DNA of 64,000 nt from G963663315 sp963668255 (GTDB lineage: Bacteria > Pseudomonadota > Gammaproteobacteria > Arenicellales > Poriferihabitantaceae): contig OZ220708.1 in NCBI GenBank assembly GCA_965116595.1, positions 1,426,001-1,490,000 on the forward strand, read 5' to 3'. The notes beneath the pieces are model-generated. The model saw only the letters and a list, made by a program, of their open reading frames with translations, ran no database searches and was not told the origin of the DNA. Both the position numbers and the translations under genes were made by a program. The stretch's first letter is position 1; every line of letters begins with the position of its first letter. Below, piece by piece: positions 63,887-64,000 of this stretch.

Positions 63887-63905
63887 TGTACACGATGGAT
63901 GTACA
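63887..63905. promoter_or_regulatory. Two TGTACA boxes, candidate operator of the restriction operon
   Basis: TGTACA occurs at 63887-63892 and 63900-63905, 13 bp apart centre to centre, just upstream of the RHH gene start. Each box is self-complementary. The arrangement fits cooperative binding by the RHH protein. Confidence 0.45.
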
Positions 63906-64000
63906 TTTGTGTATCCAAAATGTTCTTCAATTTCCCCAGTAGATCGACTCGGATGAATTTACGGTAGGTGTGTACGTCTTCAGACCAAGTTGGGTTGATT

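Noticed and set aside
1..64000. tRNA, rRNA or integrase gene
   Set aside because: No cloverleaf, rRNA-like segment or tyrosine/serine recombinase frame was seen by eye; a covariance-model search would be needed to exclude small RNA genes.

Overview
The window reads as chromosome of a sulfur-oxidising gammaproteobacterium, probably from a marine or saline setting. This is inferred from gene content: SoxYZB-type thiosulfate oxidation genes, a TusA-DsrEFH sulfur relay, GreB, RimK/RimB, RarA, HflKC-like proteins and a ProXVW betaine importer. No rRNA, tRNA or CRISPR array was seen, and no species name can be supported.

Layout. 0.1-4.9 kb: a fused GldA/GldF-like ABC exporter, a GldG-like protein and a DUF4340 lipoprotein in one overlapping operon. 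5.0-8.1 kb: TRAP membrane subunits without a binding protein, plus an epoxide hydrolase. 8.1-11.0 kb: DUF1289, DUF4149, a proline racemase-family enzyme and a YdjM-type membrane protein. 11.1-19.6 kb: a sulfur-oxidation cluster (YeeE/YedE thiosulfate permease, periplasmic beta-propeller, SoxY, SoxB, SoxZ, cytochrome c, DUF302, SCO, thioredoxin/DUF255) meeting tusA-dsrEFH head-on at 19.6-21.0 kb. SoxAX and SoxCD are absent from the window. 21.2-22.7 kb: rimB-rimK. 22.7-29.0 kb: an unusual five-gene operon encoding a metal-permease/SPFH fusion with a His-rich loop, two HflC/HflK-like SPFH proteins, an orphan Livcy-type periplasmic binding protein and a small membrane protein. 29.3-42.2 kb: ordinary chromosome (ABC-F, proXVW, ilvE, a DMT exporter, rarA, a Kef-type antiporter, moaC, moeA, a PhyH oxygenase).

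From 42 kb the sequence becomes accessory in character. 43.2-45.4 kb holds a stand-alone PD-(D/E)xK restriction-like protein, a decayed greB/ankyrin relic and a parDE-type toxin-antitoxin pair. 45.4-50.8 kb returns to core-like genes (two oxidoreductases, greB, an Atm1-like exporter, DUF1737, trhO). 51.0-57.6 kb is a remnant of an integrative conjugative element (DUF3577, trbB, traG, traF, traB) with one hydrolase; part of it is bracketed by copies of a palindromic repeat. 57.7-58.2 kb holds a vapC relic. 58.3-63.9 kb is a six-gene DNA modification/defence cluster on the minus strand: RHH protein, methyltransferase, BglII/BstYI-like endonuclease, Dam-class methylase, DGQHR protein and an unknown 456-residue protein.

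The two best candidates for undescribed systems are the permease/SPFH operon (22.7-29.0 kb) and the GATC-linked restriction/Dam/DGQHR cluster (58.3-63.9 kb). The reduced Sox set comes third.
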